A DNA stretch of 22,311 nt from Methanoculleus sp. UBA208 (GTDB lineage: Archaea; Halobacteriota; Methanomicrobia; Methanomicrobiales; Methanoculleaceae). A program made the translations under genes and the position numbers. Positions 14,567 to 22,311 of this stretch are shown here, in pieces. The notes beneath the pieces were generated by a model. The model saw nothing but the letters and a program-made list of their open reading frames with translations. It had not been told where the DNA came from and made no database searches. Location of the stretch: contig NZ_DAFZ01000052.1 of assembly GCF_002498065.1 (NCBI RefSeq), positions 1 to 22,311 on the forward strand, given 5' to 3'. Numbering within the stretch: position 1 is the stretch's first letter; each line of letters starts with the position of its first letter.

Positions 14567-16165
14567 ATGGAGAACAATATCACCTTTAAGGAATTCAATA
14601 TCTCGCCAAAGACGCTCCAGGCAATAGAAGATATGGGCTTTGAAGAGCCCACGCCCATCCAGGTCAGCACGATACCGGCGATACTCGACGGACGCGACGT
14701 GACCGGCCAGGCCCAGACCGGGACCGGGAAGACGGCAGCGTTCGGCGTTCCGGCGATCGAGCGTGTCGACCCCGACAGTCGGGAGACGCAGATCCTCGTC
14801 CTCTCTCCCACCCGGGAACTCGCCATCCAGACCGCCGAGGAGTTCGCCCGCCTGGCGAAACACCACCGGGGCATCAACATCCTCCCGATCTACGGCGGGC
14901 AGCCGATAGACCGGCAGTTCCGGGCGCTGCAGCGCGGTGTCCAGATCGTCGTCGGGACGCCGGGGAGGGTGCTCGATCACCTCGACCGCGGGACCCTCTC
15001 GTTTGCCGGAGTGAAACTGGCCGTTCTCGACGAGGCCGACCAGATGCTGGATATGGGCTTTCGGGAAGACATCGAGAAGATCCTCGACGATACCCCGCGG
15101 GACCGCCAGACGGTCCTCTTCTCGGCAACCCTCCCAAAACCCATCCTCGAGATCTCGAAGAAGTTCCAGAAGAACCCCGAGTTCATATCGGTCGCACGCA
15201 AGGAAGTGACCGTCCCGCAGATCGAGCAACTCTACCTCGAGGTGCGCAGCAGGGACAGGCTCGAGATCCTCACCCGGCTGCTCGATATGTATGACCCGGA
15301 ACTGACCCTGATCTTCTCGAACACCAAAAGGGGTGTTGACGACCTGACCACGCACCTCCAGGCCCGCGGTTACTTTGCCGAAGGCCTCCACGGGGACATG
15401 AAGCAGACCCTGCGGGACCGGGTGATGGCGAAGTTCCGTGCAGGCAGCATCGACATTCTGGTCGCGACAGATGTTGCCGCACGGGGTATCGACGTCGAAG
15501 ACGTCGACCTGGTCATCAACTACGACGTCCCGCAGGATATCGAATACTACATCCACCGCATCGGCCGCACGGCACGGGCCGGACGCACCGGGCGGGCCGT
15601 CACGTTCGTGGGCCCGAAGGAGTACTTCAAGCTCCGGACGATCCAGAACTACACCAAGATCAAGATCGCCCGCATTCCGCTCCCGACACAGGGAGACGTC
15701 GAGGAGAGCAGGACGCGCAAACTCATCGACCGGGTGCAGCAGGTCATCAACGAGGGCGGCCTCGAACATTACGCGAATCTCGTCGAGCGGATCATATCCG
15801 AAGACTACACCTCCCTCGAGGTCGCCGCCGCCCTCCTGAAACTTGAGCTCGGCGGGACCGGGCCTGCCGACAGGGGCCAGGGCCTGCCGCAGGAGATCGG
15901 GCCGGCCCAGGGGCGGGCTCTGCTCAGGATCCCGGTCGGGAGAGAGCACCAGATCCGGCCGAAGGATATCGTCGGAGCGCTCGCGGGCGAGACCGGGATT
16001 CCCGGCAGCGCCATCGGTGCGATCAATATCTACGACACCTACTCCACCGTCGACGTGCCCCTCGATGCAGCGGACCGGGTCATCGAGGGGATGAAAGGAA
16101 AGACCATCGCCAGGGTCAGGCTGATCCGGCCGATCGAGATCGTCGGGGCGCCGGGCGACCGGTAA
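14567..16165 (+). CDS. deaD: DEAD-box ATP-dependent RNA helicase with DbpA-type C-terminus
   Basis: The product is 532 residues and unwinds RNA duplexes in the cytoplasm using ATP. All core motifs are present: Q motif FEEPTPIQ (25-32), motif I AQTGTGKT (49-56), PTRELA (81-86), TPGR (131-134), DEAD (155-158), SAT (186-188), ARGIDV (305-310) and HRIGRTARAG (330-339). A linker with a degenerate helical region follows (370-440), then about 450-525 is a DbpA/CsdA-type RNA-binding domain (ALLRIPVGREHQIRPKDIVG, then INIYDTYSTVDVPLDAADRV). This architecture fits the DeaD/CsdA cold-shock and ribosome-assembly group. GTGGTGA lies directly before the ATG, so with the nearby TATA the message is nearly leaderless. 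Transcription is monocistronic; a T5 run at 16214-16218 could end it. Confidence 0.92.
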   Translation: MENNITFKEFNISPKTLQAIEDMGFEEPTPIQVSTIPAILDGRDVTGQAQTGTGKTAAFGVPAIERVDPDSRETQILVLSPTRELAIQTAEEFARLAKHHRGINILPIYGGQPIDRQFRALQRGVQIVVGTPGRVLDHLDRGTLSFAGVKLAVLDEADQMLDMGFREDIEKILDDTPRDRQTVLFSATLPKPILEISKKFQKNPEFISVARKEVTVPQIEQLYLEVRSRDRLEILTRLLDMYDPELTLIFSNTKRGVDDLTTHLQARGYFAEGLHGDMKQTLRDRVMAKFRAGSIDILVATDVAARGIDVEDVDLVINYDVPQDIEYYIHRIGRTARAGRTGRAVTFVGPKEYFKLRTIQNYTKIKIARIPLPTQGDVEESRTRKLIDRVQQVINEGGLEHYANLVERIISEDYTSLEVAAALLKLELGGTGPADRGQGLPQEIGPAQGRALLRIPVGREHQIRPKDIVGALAGETGIPGSAIGAINIYDTYSTVDVPLDAADRVIEGMKGKTIARVRLIRPIEIVGAPGDR

Positions 16166-16398
16166 GGGCATATTACGGACCGGTGTCGAACGGAACCGGT
16201 TTCCTGGAATTCCTTTTTCCCGGGCCGGTGCAAAGCGCCGGAAGACTCGAGCCGCGCCGGAAGGGCCGCGGAACAGAACCGTCACGCATCCGAAACGCTT
16301 TCTCGGAAACCGGGACCGTTTCGAACGCGAACCGGCGGGAATGCCTCACGACAACCCGGGGGTGCGGCGGGATTCTCCCGGGTAGCGGCACCTATTTC

Positions 16399-16428
16399 CA
16401 CCAGGGGAAACGACTATATACCCTGGTG
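16399..16428 (+). promoter_or_regulatory. TATA box enclosed by a perfect 8-bp inverted repeat
   Basis: CACCAGGG (16399-16406) and CCCTGGTG (16421-16428) enclose GAAACG and ACTATATA, a good BRE/TATA pair on the plus strand. A regulator bound to this repeat would cover the whole promoter core. Transcription would start near 16442. Confidence 0.55.
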
Positions 16429-16449
16429 TGTATTCTTCACCGTCGGGGG

Positions 16450-16566
16450 GTGGTGGCATCAATAGGTGTAAACGCAATCTTCAGAATCTTCCGGAGTCTC
16501 ATCGCCATCGAAAAGAAGGAGAATTATCTGCCCTGTAACCCGCATATTGACGATATATATTCATGA
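16450..16566 (+). CDS. Possible 38-codon small ORF
   Basis: Starting at GTG 16450 (or 16453) behind a G-rich run, this frame reads MVASIGVNAIFRIFRSLIA, then a charged KKE and the end HIDDIYS. It would be a short amphipathic peptide. The reason to list it is its place within 10 bases of the predicted transcript start of the repeat-flanked promoter. No homologue is known to me, and it may be chance. Confidence 0.2.
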   Translation: MVASIGVNAIFRIFRSLIAIEKKENYLPCNPHIDDIYS

Positions 16567-16750
16567 GAAGGTGTGCTGCAAAACTCCTGCCCGGGTTTGA
16601 CCAGCCATCTCTGCCACCTGCCCTGCATCAGGGGGCGCGACGGGGCAACCCGACCCGAAGCGTCTTCTTCCGGAATTCCGCACGAATCTGCCGGGAGGGG
16701 GCGGCCGCGAGCTCACGGCCGCCTGTTGACGTTATTGAGGTGATATATTC

Positions 16751-16757
16751 TTTTTTT
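16751..16757 (+). terminator. T-rich archaeal terminator candidate
   Basis: A run of seven T follows the GC hairpin at 16700-16723 by 27 bases and lies just before the convergent glycosyltransferase stop. It suits termination of a plus-strand transcript from the promoter near 16413. Confidence 0.35.
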
Positions 16758-16774
16758 GGTGCGTTTTCTGCTCT

Positions 16775-18034
16775 TCAGGTATTCTGAACCACGAGCTCCG
16801 CATTCAGCATGTCCAGGTAGTCGGAGAGGAGGCGGGTGATCAGGAAGTTCTGCCGGACGTGCTCCTTGCCGGCCCGCCCGAGCCGCTCCCCGAGCTCCGG
16901 GTTCTCGAGGACCTGCCGGATCCTCCAGGCAAACCCGTCCGTATCGGTCGGTTCGAGGAGGAAACCGGTCTCGCCGTCCTCGATCTGGAGCGGTATGCCG
17001 CCGACGCGGGACGCAATGACCGGCCGCCCCTTCCAGAGCCCTTCGGTGACGGTCAGGCCGAACCCCTCGCGGAGCGACTTCTGGAGGATGACGCACGAGA
17101 CCCGCTGCAGGGCGTTGACCAGCAGGTGATCCTCGGCGGTGATCAGGATGACGTCGCCGGCGTCGATGAACTCCCGGGCCTTCTCTTCGACCCGCCGGTA
17201 GATGGCCCAGCCTTCGGGGTCGTCGGGGGCCATGCTCCCGCAGAGCACCAGCCTGCAGTCGACGTGCTCGCGCACCCGGGCAAAGACGTCGACGACGCCT
17301 TCGGGGTCCTTCCACTTGTCGAACCGCGAGATCTGGGTGATCAGCGGCTTGTCGATCGGCACGCCGTACTTCGTAAGAAGTCCATCAATCTCCGCTTCGG
17401 AGAGGTCGCGGTTCTTCTCCGAGAGCGGATCGATCGCCGGCCGGCAGATCCACTGCTCCATCGCCATCCCCTTGCGCCGGTACTCCTCGTGCGAGATGAC
17501 CATCCGGTCGTAGTCCAGGACGAAGTCCTTGAGGAACTCCCAGAGGTCCGTGTTCGGGTTCGAGAGATCGACGTGGCACCGCCAGACCCAGGGCTGGGTC
17601 TTCTGGTAGAACCGGATCAGGGGCAGGGGCTGCGGATCGTGGATGACCACCAGGTCGTGGTCGATCGCCATCTGCCCGGAGAAGCACTCGTTCGTCCGGA
17701 GGTAAAGGCCCTTTTCCTCGTCCGAGAACATGATCGCCTGTCCCTGGAGCGCGTTGTGGAAGTTCTTGGTGATGGTGAAGAAGTCGCCCTCGCCGTTCAG
17801 GATGTTCCACTGTGTTCTGATCCCGACGTCGTTCATGAGCGGAACCAGCGAGAGGATCATCTCCGCTACGCCGCCGCTCTGGTATGTCGAGTTCACGTGA
17901 AGGACCCTCTTCCCCTGGAGCGCCGCCGCCTTGCGGTAGAGCCCGGAGACGACATCGTCGCCGACGATGGGCCGGTGGTCCTCGAGTGTCCGGCCGTTGT
18001 CGCAGATGCAGGTTATTCCATCCATGTAGGCCAT
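16775..18034 (-). CDS. treT: GT4 glycosyltransferase, trehalose synthase TreT-like
   Basis: The product is 419 residues, a GT-B retaining glycosyltransferase of family GT4. Its closest pattern is the trehalose glycosyltransferring synthase, which makes trehalose from NDP-glucose and glucose, or the reverse. Seen in the sequence: VLHVNSTYQSGGVAEMILSL (44-63, donor-side glycine loop), GIRTQWNILNGEGDFFTITK, HDPQPLPLI, the pair WRCHVDLS and LWEFLKD, QISRFDKWKDPEGVVDVF (234-251), and the catalytic REGFGLTVTEG (322-332) with both glutamates. Trehalose would serve as an osmolyte. The ATG at 18034 follows GGGGGAGA with good spacing; a longer start at 18094 lacks support. AT-rich CATATATTTAT at about 18103-18112 (minus strand) is the likely TATA box, with a leader near 45 bases. 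The exact sugar acceptor is not proven. Confidence 0.8.
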   Translation of the reverse strand: MAYMDGITCICDNGRTLEDHRPIVGDDVVSGLYRKAAALQGKRVLHVNSTYQSGGVAEMILSLVPLMNDVGIRTQWNILNGEGDFFTITKNFHNALQGQAIMFSDEEKGLYLRTNECFSGQMAIDHDLVVIHDPQPLPLIRFYQKTQPWVWRCHVDLSNPNTDLWEFLKDFVLDYDRMVISHEEYRRKGMAMEQWICRPAIDPLSEKNRDLSEAEIDGLLTKYGVPIDKPLITQISRFDKWKDPEGVVDVFARVREHVDCRLVLCGSMAPDDPEGWAIYRRVEEKAREFIDAGDVILITAEDHLLVNALQRVSCVILQKSLREGFGLTVTEGLWKGRPVIASRVGGIPLQIEDGETGFLLEPTDTDGFAWRIRQVLENPELGERLGRAGKEHVRQNFLITRLLSDYLDMLNAELVVQNT

Positions 18035-18094
18035 TGCATATCTCCCCCTCAGAGACAAGTCTACTGACTTACTACACAGAGCATCTGTACCCAC

Positions 18095-18355
18095 GGATTA
18101 ATAAATATATGGATGTAAAAATAATTATTTTAATCAAGATTTTAGTCGATAAGAGAGACTATAGATGCCGAATATGAATTCGAACAACATATATTCATGA
18201 CGTGCAAGACGAAAAAGGTTAATAAGGTGACAGAATTCTGGGCCTTCTGGATGGCGCTTCCCCGGGGAGCGCGGGGGCTCCGTTCGCGCGACGCGCCACC
18301 CGAAGCACGGGGAGAAACGCCCATATAAACCGGAATCTTACCATTATACGGTGCG
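18095..18355. other. Divergent intergenic region with GC-rich hairpins
   Basis: The left half is AT-rich and carries the TATA box of the TreT-like gene. From 18252 to 18298 the sequence turns GC-rich and can fold: outer arms TGGCGC (18252-18257) and GCGCCA (18293-18298) enclose a smaller stem GGAGC/GCTCC (18266-18270 with 18277-18281). AAAAAGGTTAATAAGG at about 18212-18227 could be a weak promoter for it. ATATAAA at 18323-18329 lies about 27 bases before the methyltransferase ATG and is its TATA box. Confidence 0.4.
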
Positions 18356-18997
18356 ATGTATCGAAAGCACGCCGGGAAAACCGGCAGCGAACCAGGGTGC
18401 ACACCCCTGTTCACCACCTTCGACGGCGTAACCTTCAGGAGAATGCCGCCGGGAGCCGACGCCGTCTACGTCGTCGGCGAGTACCGCATCGGCGACATCC
18501 GGCCGGACGATATCGTCCTGGATCTCGGGGCCAACGTGGGTGCTTTCTGCATCCGTGCCGCCCGGCGCTCAAGGCGCGTGCTGGCCGTCGAACCCGTCCT
18601 CACCGACGCCCTGCAGGAGAACATCGGAAGAAACGGCGGTGGTGTCATGGTGGTCGACGGTGCGCTCGGCACGGGGGAGAGTGTTCGGATCACCTGGGGA
18701 GAGAAGACATGTACCGTGGCGACCCGGACCCTCGGGGAGTTTGCCGCCATGGCCGGAGGATGCGACTTCCTGAAGTGCGATTGTGAAGGGGCGGAGTGGT
18801 CGATCCGGCCCGAAGACCTCGACGGCGTGCGCCGTATCGAGATGGAACTCCACATGCCGCCGATCGGGGGGCCGATGAACAGGGCGCTTCTCGACTACAT
18901 CGGGGAACATTACGATTTCGAGATCGAGCGGAAGCCCGGCTACGACGTGAAGGGCGTGATGGGAGTCCTGCACGCCGTCCGGAAGAACGGCAGATGA
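18356..18997 (+). CDS. FkbM-family SAM-dependent methyltransferase
   Basis: The product is 213 residues. The Rossmann-type SAM site is clear: IVLDLGANVGAFCIRAAR (53-70), with VLAVEP at 75-80 closing the next strand. Later DFLKCDCEGAEWSI is the typical FkbM block after which the acidic residue and the substrate side are built, and RRIEMELHMPP is the following strand. FkbM-type enzymes O-methylate sugars or other small molecules; the substrate here is not evident. A glycosyltransferase lies divergently next to it, but that enzyme looks like a cytoplasmic trehalose synthase, so a shared pathway is not implied. The TATA box at 18323-18329 puts the message start within about 5 bases of the ATG; GGTG just before the ATG could only help weakly. 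Confidence 0.75.
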   Translation: MYRKHAGKTGSEPGCTPLFTTFDGVTFRRMPPGADAVYVVGEYRIGDIRPDDIVLDLGANVGAFCIRAARRSRRVLAVEPVLTDALQENIGRNGGGVMVVDGALGTGESVRITWGEKTCTVATRTLGEFAAMAGGCDFLKCDCEGAEWSIRPEDLDGVRRIEMELHMPPIGGPMNRALLDYIGEHYDFEIERKPGYDVKGVMGVLHAVRKNGR

Positions 18998-19087
18998 CAG
19001 ACGGGGATCGCATCACCCTCCTCACAGTATTTCCTGGAATTCCGGGAGATTGCACCAGATGCCGGCAACCCTGCCCGGGCCGGCAAG

Positions 19088-19097
19088 CATAAATAGG
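19088..19097 (+). promoter_or_regulatory. TATA box of the FKBP gene
   Basis: CATAAATAGG lies about 40 bases before the ATG at 19131. Transcription would begin near 19117, leaving a short leader that holds GCGGTGAAG as ribosome site. Confidence 0.5.
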
Positions 19098-19130
19098 AAC
19101 CCGCGACAACGCTCCCAGCGGTGAAGTAGT

Positions 19131-19586
19131 ATGGCACAGGCAAAAGAAGGCGACACCGTCAAGGTGCACTACACAGGAAAACTTGAAGACGGAACGGTCT
19201 TTGACACATCAGAAGAACGATCGCCACTGGAGTTCACCATCGGCAGCGGGCAGATCATCTCCGGGTTCGAACAGGCCGTGGTCGGCATGGAGCCGAGCGA
19301 GGCAAAAACCGCCACGATCCCGCCCGAAGAGGCATACGGTCCGCACCGTGAGGACATGACGCTTACGGTGGACCGGGGACAGTTCCCTGAAGACATCAAA
19401 CCCGAACCCGGCCAGCAACTCCAGGTCCAGCAGCCCGATGGCAGGGCGGCCATCGTCACCGTCAGCGACGTCTCGGAATCGACCGTGACGCTGGACGCGA
19501 ACCACCCGCTGGCCGGACGACCCCTGACGTTCGAGATCCGGCTCGTGGACATCGTCGGCGCTGCACAGGAGCAGGCAACCGGGTAA
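19131..19586 (+). CDS. FKBP-type (SlyD-like) peptidyl-prolyl cis-trans isomerase
   Basis: The product is 151 residues, a cytoplasmic folding helper that isomerises Xaa-Pro bonds. The FKBP core is seen as GDTVKVHYTGKLEDGTVFDTS (7-27), the strand PLEFTIGSGQIISGFEQAV and VGMEPSEAKTATIPPEEAYG (51-70); the last strand returns as LTFEIRLVDI. Between them, about residues 70-130 form the insert-in-flap domain of SlyD-type enzymes (REDMTLTVDRGQFPED, then GQQLQVQQPDGRAAIVTVSDV), which binds unfolded chains. There is no histidine-rich metal-binding tail, unlike bacterial SlyD. The start follows GGTGAAG. The gene is single and converges on the PolX gene with a gap of 3 bases. Confidence 0.92.
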   Translation: MAQAKEGDTVKVHYTGKLEDGTVFDTSEERSPLEFTIGSGQIISGFEQAVVGMEPSEAKTATIPPEEAYGPHREDMTLTVDRGQFPEDIKPEPGQQLQVQQPDGRAAIVTVSDVSESTVTLDANHPLAGRPLTFEIRLVDIVGAAQEQATG

Positions 19587-19589
19587 TCC

Positions 19590-21323
19590 CTAAGACCTCA
19601 GTAATTTTTTTAATTCCGGAAGCGGGCGGGTGTTGACGATATCGCCGGCCGTCAGCCATCCCCGCCGGGCGGTCGCGATGCCGAACTCCATGTACCGGAG
19701 GTTCTCCCGGCTATGCGCGTCCGAGGCGAGCGAGAACCGGACGTTGTGCTCACGGGCCGCGCGGGCGTTGACGTCGGAGAGGTCCAGCCTGCCCGGGAAC
19801 GCGTTGATCTCCATAAGAACCCCGAGCGCCGCCGCGGCATCGAAGATCGCGCCGAGATCGATCCGGTAGGGCTCCCGCGAGAGGAGTATCCGCCCTGTCG
19901 GGTGGCCGATGATGTCGACGTGATCGTTGTGCATCGCCGTGAGCACCCGTTCGGTCATCTCTTCCTCGGACATCTTGAACCCGGAGTGGACGCTCGCCAC
20001 CACCACGTCGAGGTCCGCAAGAATGCTGTCCGGGAGGTCGATCTTGCCGTCCATGCCGATGTTGCACTCGGTGCCGGCTAGAAGGGTGAAGTCGCCGTCG
20101 CTCTCCCGGTTGATCCGCTCGATCTCGCGCATCTGGTCGGCCAGGCGCCCCGGGGAGAGGCCGCGGGCGATGTGAAGGGTCTCAGCATGGTCGCAGATGG
20201 CGATGTACTCGTAGCCGAGCGCTCGCGCCGCCTCCGTCATCTCCTCGATGGAATGGGCACCCTCACTCCAGCGTGTGTGGACGTGGAGGTCGCCTTTGAT
20301 CGCGTCGTAGCCGACGAGGCCGGGCAGGTTCCCGGTCCGGGCGGCCTCGATCTCGCCCCGGTTCTCCCGGAGTTCCGGCTCGATCCAGGCGAGATCGAGG
20401 GCCCGGTAGACTCCTGCCTCGTCTTCCCCCGCGACCGTCCGGCCGCTTTCGAGGTCCACGAGCCCGTACTCGTTCAACCGCCAGTTCCTCGCGATTGCAA
20501 GCTTCCGCAGAGCAATGTTATGCTCCTTTGAACCCGTGAAGTACTGGAGCGCAGCCCCGAAATGCTCGTCCTCCACCACCCGGAGATCGACCTGGATGCC
20601 GGTCGCGAGCACCACCGAAGTCTTCGTCGTCCCCCGGACGAGGACGCGCTCGACCCCGGGGAGGGTGGCAAAGACCTCCATCACCTCCTCCGGGCGCGAG
20701 GAGGTCGCGAGGATGTCCACATCCCCGATCGTCTCTTTTCTCCGGCGTATCGATCCGGCGAGGCTCACCTGCCCGACAGTGGAAAGCGATGAGAGGCGCC
20801 GCTCGATATCCCGGGCGACGGGCAGGATGTAGCCGAGGAGGCGGCGCTCTTTTGCCATCCTGCTCACCCGGATGCTCGCGAGGATGTTCTGTTCGGTCTT
20901 CTCTGCAAAGCCGGGGAGGTCGCGGATCCGGCCGGCCAACGCCTTCGCCTCCAGGTCGTCGATGGTCCGGATACCGAGTTCCCGGGAGAGGGCGATCGCC
21001 TTCTTCGGCCCGATCCCCTCCAGCCGGGTCAGGTACTGTACGCCCTCCGGGAGTTCCTCGCGGAGAGACATCAGGTACGCGAGGCTGCCGGTCTCGACGA
21101 TCTCCCGGATTTTTTTGGCGATGCCCCTGCCAACCCCGGGGATCTCGTCGAGGTCTCCTTCCCGTGCGACGTCGGCGATATCCTCCGGCAGGGTCTCGAT
21201 CGCCTGTGCCGCCCGTCGGTACGCCTGCGGCTTGAACCGGACACCCTTGATCTCGAGCAGATCGGCGACCTCGTAGAGGATCGCCGCGACCTCCATGTTG
21301 GTCACCCGTGAAAGGCTCTCCAT
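19590..21323 (-). CDS. polX: PolX-type DNA polymerase/3'-5' exonuclease with PHP domain
   Basis: The product is 577 residues, a family X DNA polymerase for gap filling in base excision repair. In order: N-terminal helix-hairpin-helix region (ILYEVADLLEIKGVRFKPQAYRRAA written in two parts: ILYEVADLLEIKG and VRFKPQAYRRAA; then GVGRGIAKKI and GIGPKKAI), the nucleotidyltransferase part with GSIRRR (190-195) and GDVDIL giving Asp201 and Asp203, the third acid in QVDLRV (Asp246), and a C-terminal PHP phosphoesterase domain starting at DLHVHTRWS (345-353) with later HAETLH, VVASVHSGF, DIIGHPTG and SLASDAHS metal-binding motifs. The start at 21323 follows GAGAGGTGTG, 8 bases away, and only 4 bases separate it from the ligase stop, so the two repair genes form one operon. 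Confidence 0.93.
   Translation of the reverse strand: MESLSRVTNMEVAAILYEVADLLEIKGVRFKPQAYRRAAQAIETLPEDIADVAREGDLDEIPGVGRGIAKKIREIVETGSLAYLMSLREELPEGVQYLTRLEGIGPKKAIALSRELGIRTIDDLEAKALAGRIRDLPGFAEKTEQNILASIRVSRMAKERRLLGYILPVARDIERRLSSLSTVGQVSLAGSIRRRKETIGDVDILATSSRPEEVMEVFATLPGVERVLVRGTTKTSVVLATGIQVDLRVVEDEHFGAALQYFTGSKEHNIALRKLAIARNWRLNEYGLVDLESGRTVAGEDEAGVYRALDLAWIEPELRENRGEIEAARTGNLPGLVGYDAIKGDLHVHTRWSEGAHSIEEMTEAARALGYEYIAICDHAETLHIARGLSPGRLADQMREIERINRESDGDFTLLAGTECNIGMDGKIDLPDSILADLDVVVASVHSGFKMSEEEMTERVLTAMHNDHVDIIGHPTGRILLSREPYRIDLGAIFDAAAALGVLMEINAFPGRLDLSDVNARAAREHNVRFSLASDAHSRENLRYMEFGIATARRGWLTAGDIVNTRPLPELKKLLRS
19605..19611 (+). terminator. T7 terminator of the FKBP gene
   Basis: A run of seven T lies 18 bases after the FKBP stop, within the end of the convergent PolX gene. 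It fits the T-rich archaeal terminator type; no hairpin precedes it. Confidence 0.5.
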
Positions 21324-21327
21324 ACCG

Positions 21328-22311
21328 TCACACCTCTCCCTGCCGGCGGAAAATGGCCGCGATCTCGGCGGCCGTCGTCGCCTGCTCGGGGCTCTTCTCG
21401 TCCCGCCACCGCACGAACCTCGGGAACCGCAGGGCGAGACCCCGCCGCCGCTCCGGGTCCCAGTTGCAGGTATGGACGGGGCTCTCGGTGATCTCGAGCC
21501 CGAGAACCTCGACGACCCGGGCCGGCGCGAACCAGAAATCCGGCGCCGCCTGCGGGTTCACCATCACCCGCGCCGGCTGCCGGTCCACCTTTGCCGCGGC
21601 AAGCCGGCGGGGAAGGTCCGAGAGGTCGACGTCTGAGAACCCCGCCCCCATGCCGCAGACCGTCTGGAAGAGATCCTCCTCGTGGTTATAGGCGGCGCAG
21701 AGGACCGAACCGTAGGTCCCGGCCCGCTTCCCCCGCCCGGCGTTGGCGCCGACGATGACCAGGTCGAGCGTATCGGATAGATCGGGGCCATAATCGCTCT
21801 TCCACTTGATCCACTGCCACTCCCGCGCCCCCGCCCGGTAGAACGAGTCATCCGCGCACGATTTGCAGACGACTCCCTCGAGTCCCCGCTCGATGCAGGC
21901 GAGGTAGAACTCCGTGATCCCGTCGGTGTCCCCCGTTACAATGCGGTCTGCGGGGGAGATGTGCTTATCCCGGCCGATGACCTCCTCGAGCTTCGCCCGG
22001 CGCTCGGGGTAACTGCGGTAGAGACAGGACTCGCCGTCTACGTAGAGGAGGTCGAAGGCCCGGTAGGTTGCGGGGATCTCGCCGGCGACCTCGCTGACCC
22101 GGTACTTCCGGCGCCGCCGCATCAGCGCCTGGAAGGGCCGGTAGGTGCCGGTCTCGTGGTCGAACGCGACCGCCTCGCCGTCGAGGATCGCCGTATCGGC
22201 CGTGACATACTGCCGGACGTGGCGGACGATATCGGGATACTGGTGGGTGACGTCGGTCAGCCGCCGCGAGAAGAGGGTGACGTCGTCACCGTCCTTGTGC
22301 GCCTGGATCCG
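21328..22311 (-). CDS. lig: ATP-dependent DNA ligase, C-terminal part (cut by window edge)
   Basis: The visible 327 residues are the C-terminal half of an archaeal/eukaryal type I DNA ligase, which seals nicks via an AMP-lysine intermediate. The first visible residues RIQAHKDGDDVTLFSRR follow the motif with the catalytic lysine (K-x-D-G-E/R), which lies just outside the window. Later motifs are in place: ILDGEAVAF, AFDLLYVDG, GLEGVVCKS and WQWIKWKSDY. The OB-fold follows (LDLVIVGANAGRGKRAGTYG, then GLALRFPRFVRWRDEKSPEQ), matching archaeal LigB endings. Reading stays open to the right edge; an internal ATG at 22122 is not the true start. It is the upstream gene of an operon with PolX. Confidence 0.92.
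   Translation of the reverse strand, partial: RIQAHKDGDDVTLFSRRLTDVTHQYPDIVRHVRQYVTADTAILDGEAVAFDHETGTYRPFQALMRRRRKYRVSEVAGEIPATYRAFDLLYVDGESCLYRSYPERRAKLEEVIGRDKHISPADRIVTGDTDGITEFYLACIERGLEGVVCKSCADDSFYRAGAREWQWIKWKSDYGPDLSDTLDLVIVGANAGRGKRAGTYGSVLCAAYNHEEDLFQTVCGMGAGFSDVDLSDLPRRLAAAKVDRQPARVMVNPQAAPDFWFAPARVVEVLGLEITESPVHTCNWDPERRRGLALRFPRFVRWRDEKSPEQATTAAEIAAIFRRQGEV

Larger units (their letters stand above)
16166..16774 (+). other. 600-base intergenic region
   Basis: No recognisable protein gene is present. From 16166 to 16390 I see only GC-rich sequence with a short T5 run after the helicase. From 16399 there is a promoter with an inverted repeat, a possible 38-codon ORF, a GC hairpin at 16700-16723 (GGCGGCCG, 8-base loop, CGGCCGCC) and a T7 run at 16751-16757. 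Together these could define a plus-strand transcript of about 300 bases. Confidence 0.5.

Noticed and set aside
16200..16213. 14-base match TTTCCTGGAATTCC, repeated at 19030-19043
   Set aside because: Both copies lie about 35 bases after a stop codon, but one match of this length is expected by chance in a window of this size, and the core is a simple palindrome.
14306..16285. Very long minus-strand open frame opposite the helicase gene
   Set aside because: It mirrors the codon pattern of the real DEAD-box gene in GC-rich DNA; only its last 52 codons, outside the helicase gene, have independent support.
16563..16787. 74-codon frame overlapping the small ORF by ATGA
   Set aside because: It runs through the GC hairpin and the T7 tract into the end of the convergent gene and has no protein-like pattern.
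16859..18067. Long plus-strand open frame opposite the TreT-like gene
   Set aside because: It is antisense to a clear glycosyltransferase, has Asp/Arg/Pro-rich composition and no recognisable domain.

Overview
The window looks like GC-rich euryarchaeal chromosome, most likely a methanogen of the Methanomicrobiales and possibly Methanoculleus; this is inferred from gene content and style, with no marker gene to settle it. Supporting signs are archaeal BRE/TATA promoters about 25 bases before starts or leaders, a PGF-CTERM surface-anchor tail, an ATP-dependent archaeal DNA ligase next to a PolX-type polymerase, a TreT-like trehalose enzyme and a membrane-bound winged-helix regulator. No tRNA, rRNA, CRISPR array or intact insertion sequence was seen.

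Left part (1-5800, mostly minus strand): an unresolved AT-richer left edge; a secreted beta-propeller protein; an acetolactate synthase large subunit broken by one missing base; and a pair made of a SatD-like protein (cyclase-like N-terminus plus DNA-binding C-terminus) and a multi-pass DUF3307 membrane protein.

Middle (5960-11703): five minus-strand genes in two tightly packed transcription units encode envelope proteins: a lipoprotein with LolA-like and DUF4367-like parts, two membrane proteins, a PGF-CTERM surface protein and a membrane-tethered propeller. Both units start at promoters carrying the same CGGCACAGAAA element just upstream of TATA. A membrane-anchored regulator with two winged helices is divergently transcribed from the upstream unit, which suggests an envelope-sensing regulon.

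From 11730 to about 12270 lies what reads as the relic of an extracellular contractile injection system (phage-tail-like) locus: the last codons of a tube protein, a whole baseplate-hub chaperone gene and the first codons of a DUF6760-type gene, cut off just before a GNAT acetyltransferase.

Right part (12286-22311): GNAT acetyltransferase, Hsp20 with a long charged tail, a uracil-DNA-glycosylase-like protein coupled to a small ORF, a DEAD-box RNA helicase with a DbpA-type RNA-binding end, a 600-base gap with a promoter whose TATA box is flanked by an inverted repeat, a TreT-like glycosyltransferase, an FkbM-type methyltransferase, an FKBP/SlyD-type prolyl isomerase, and a PolX-ATP ligase repair operon that runs off the right edge.
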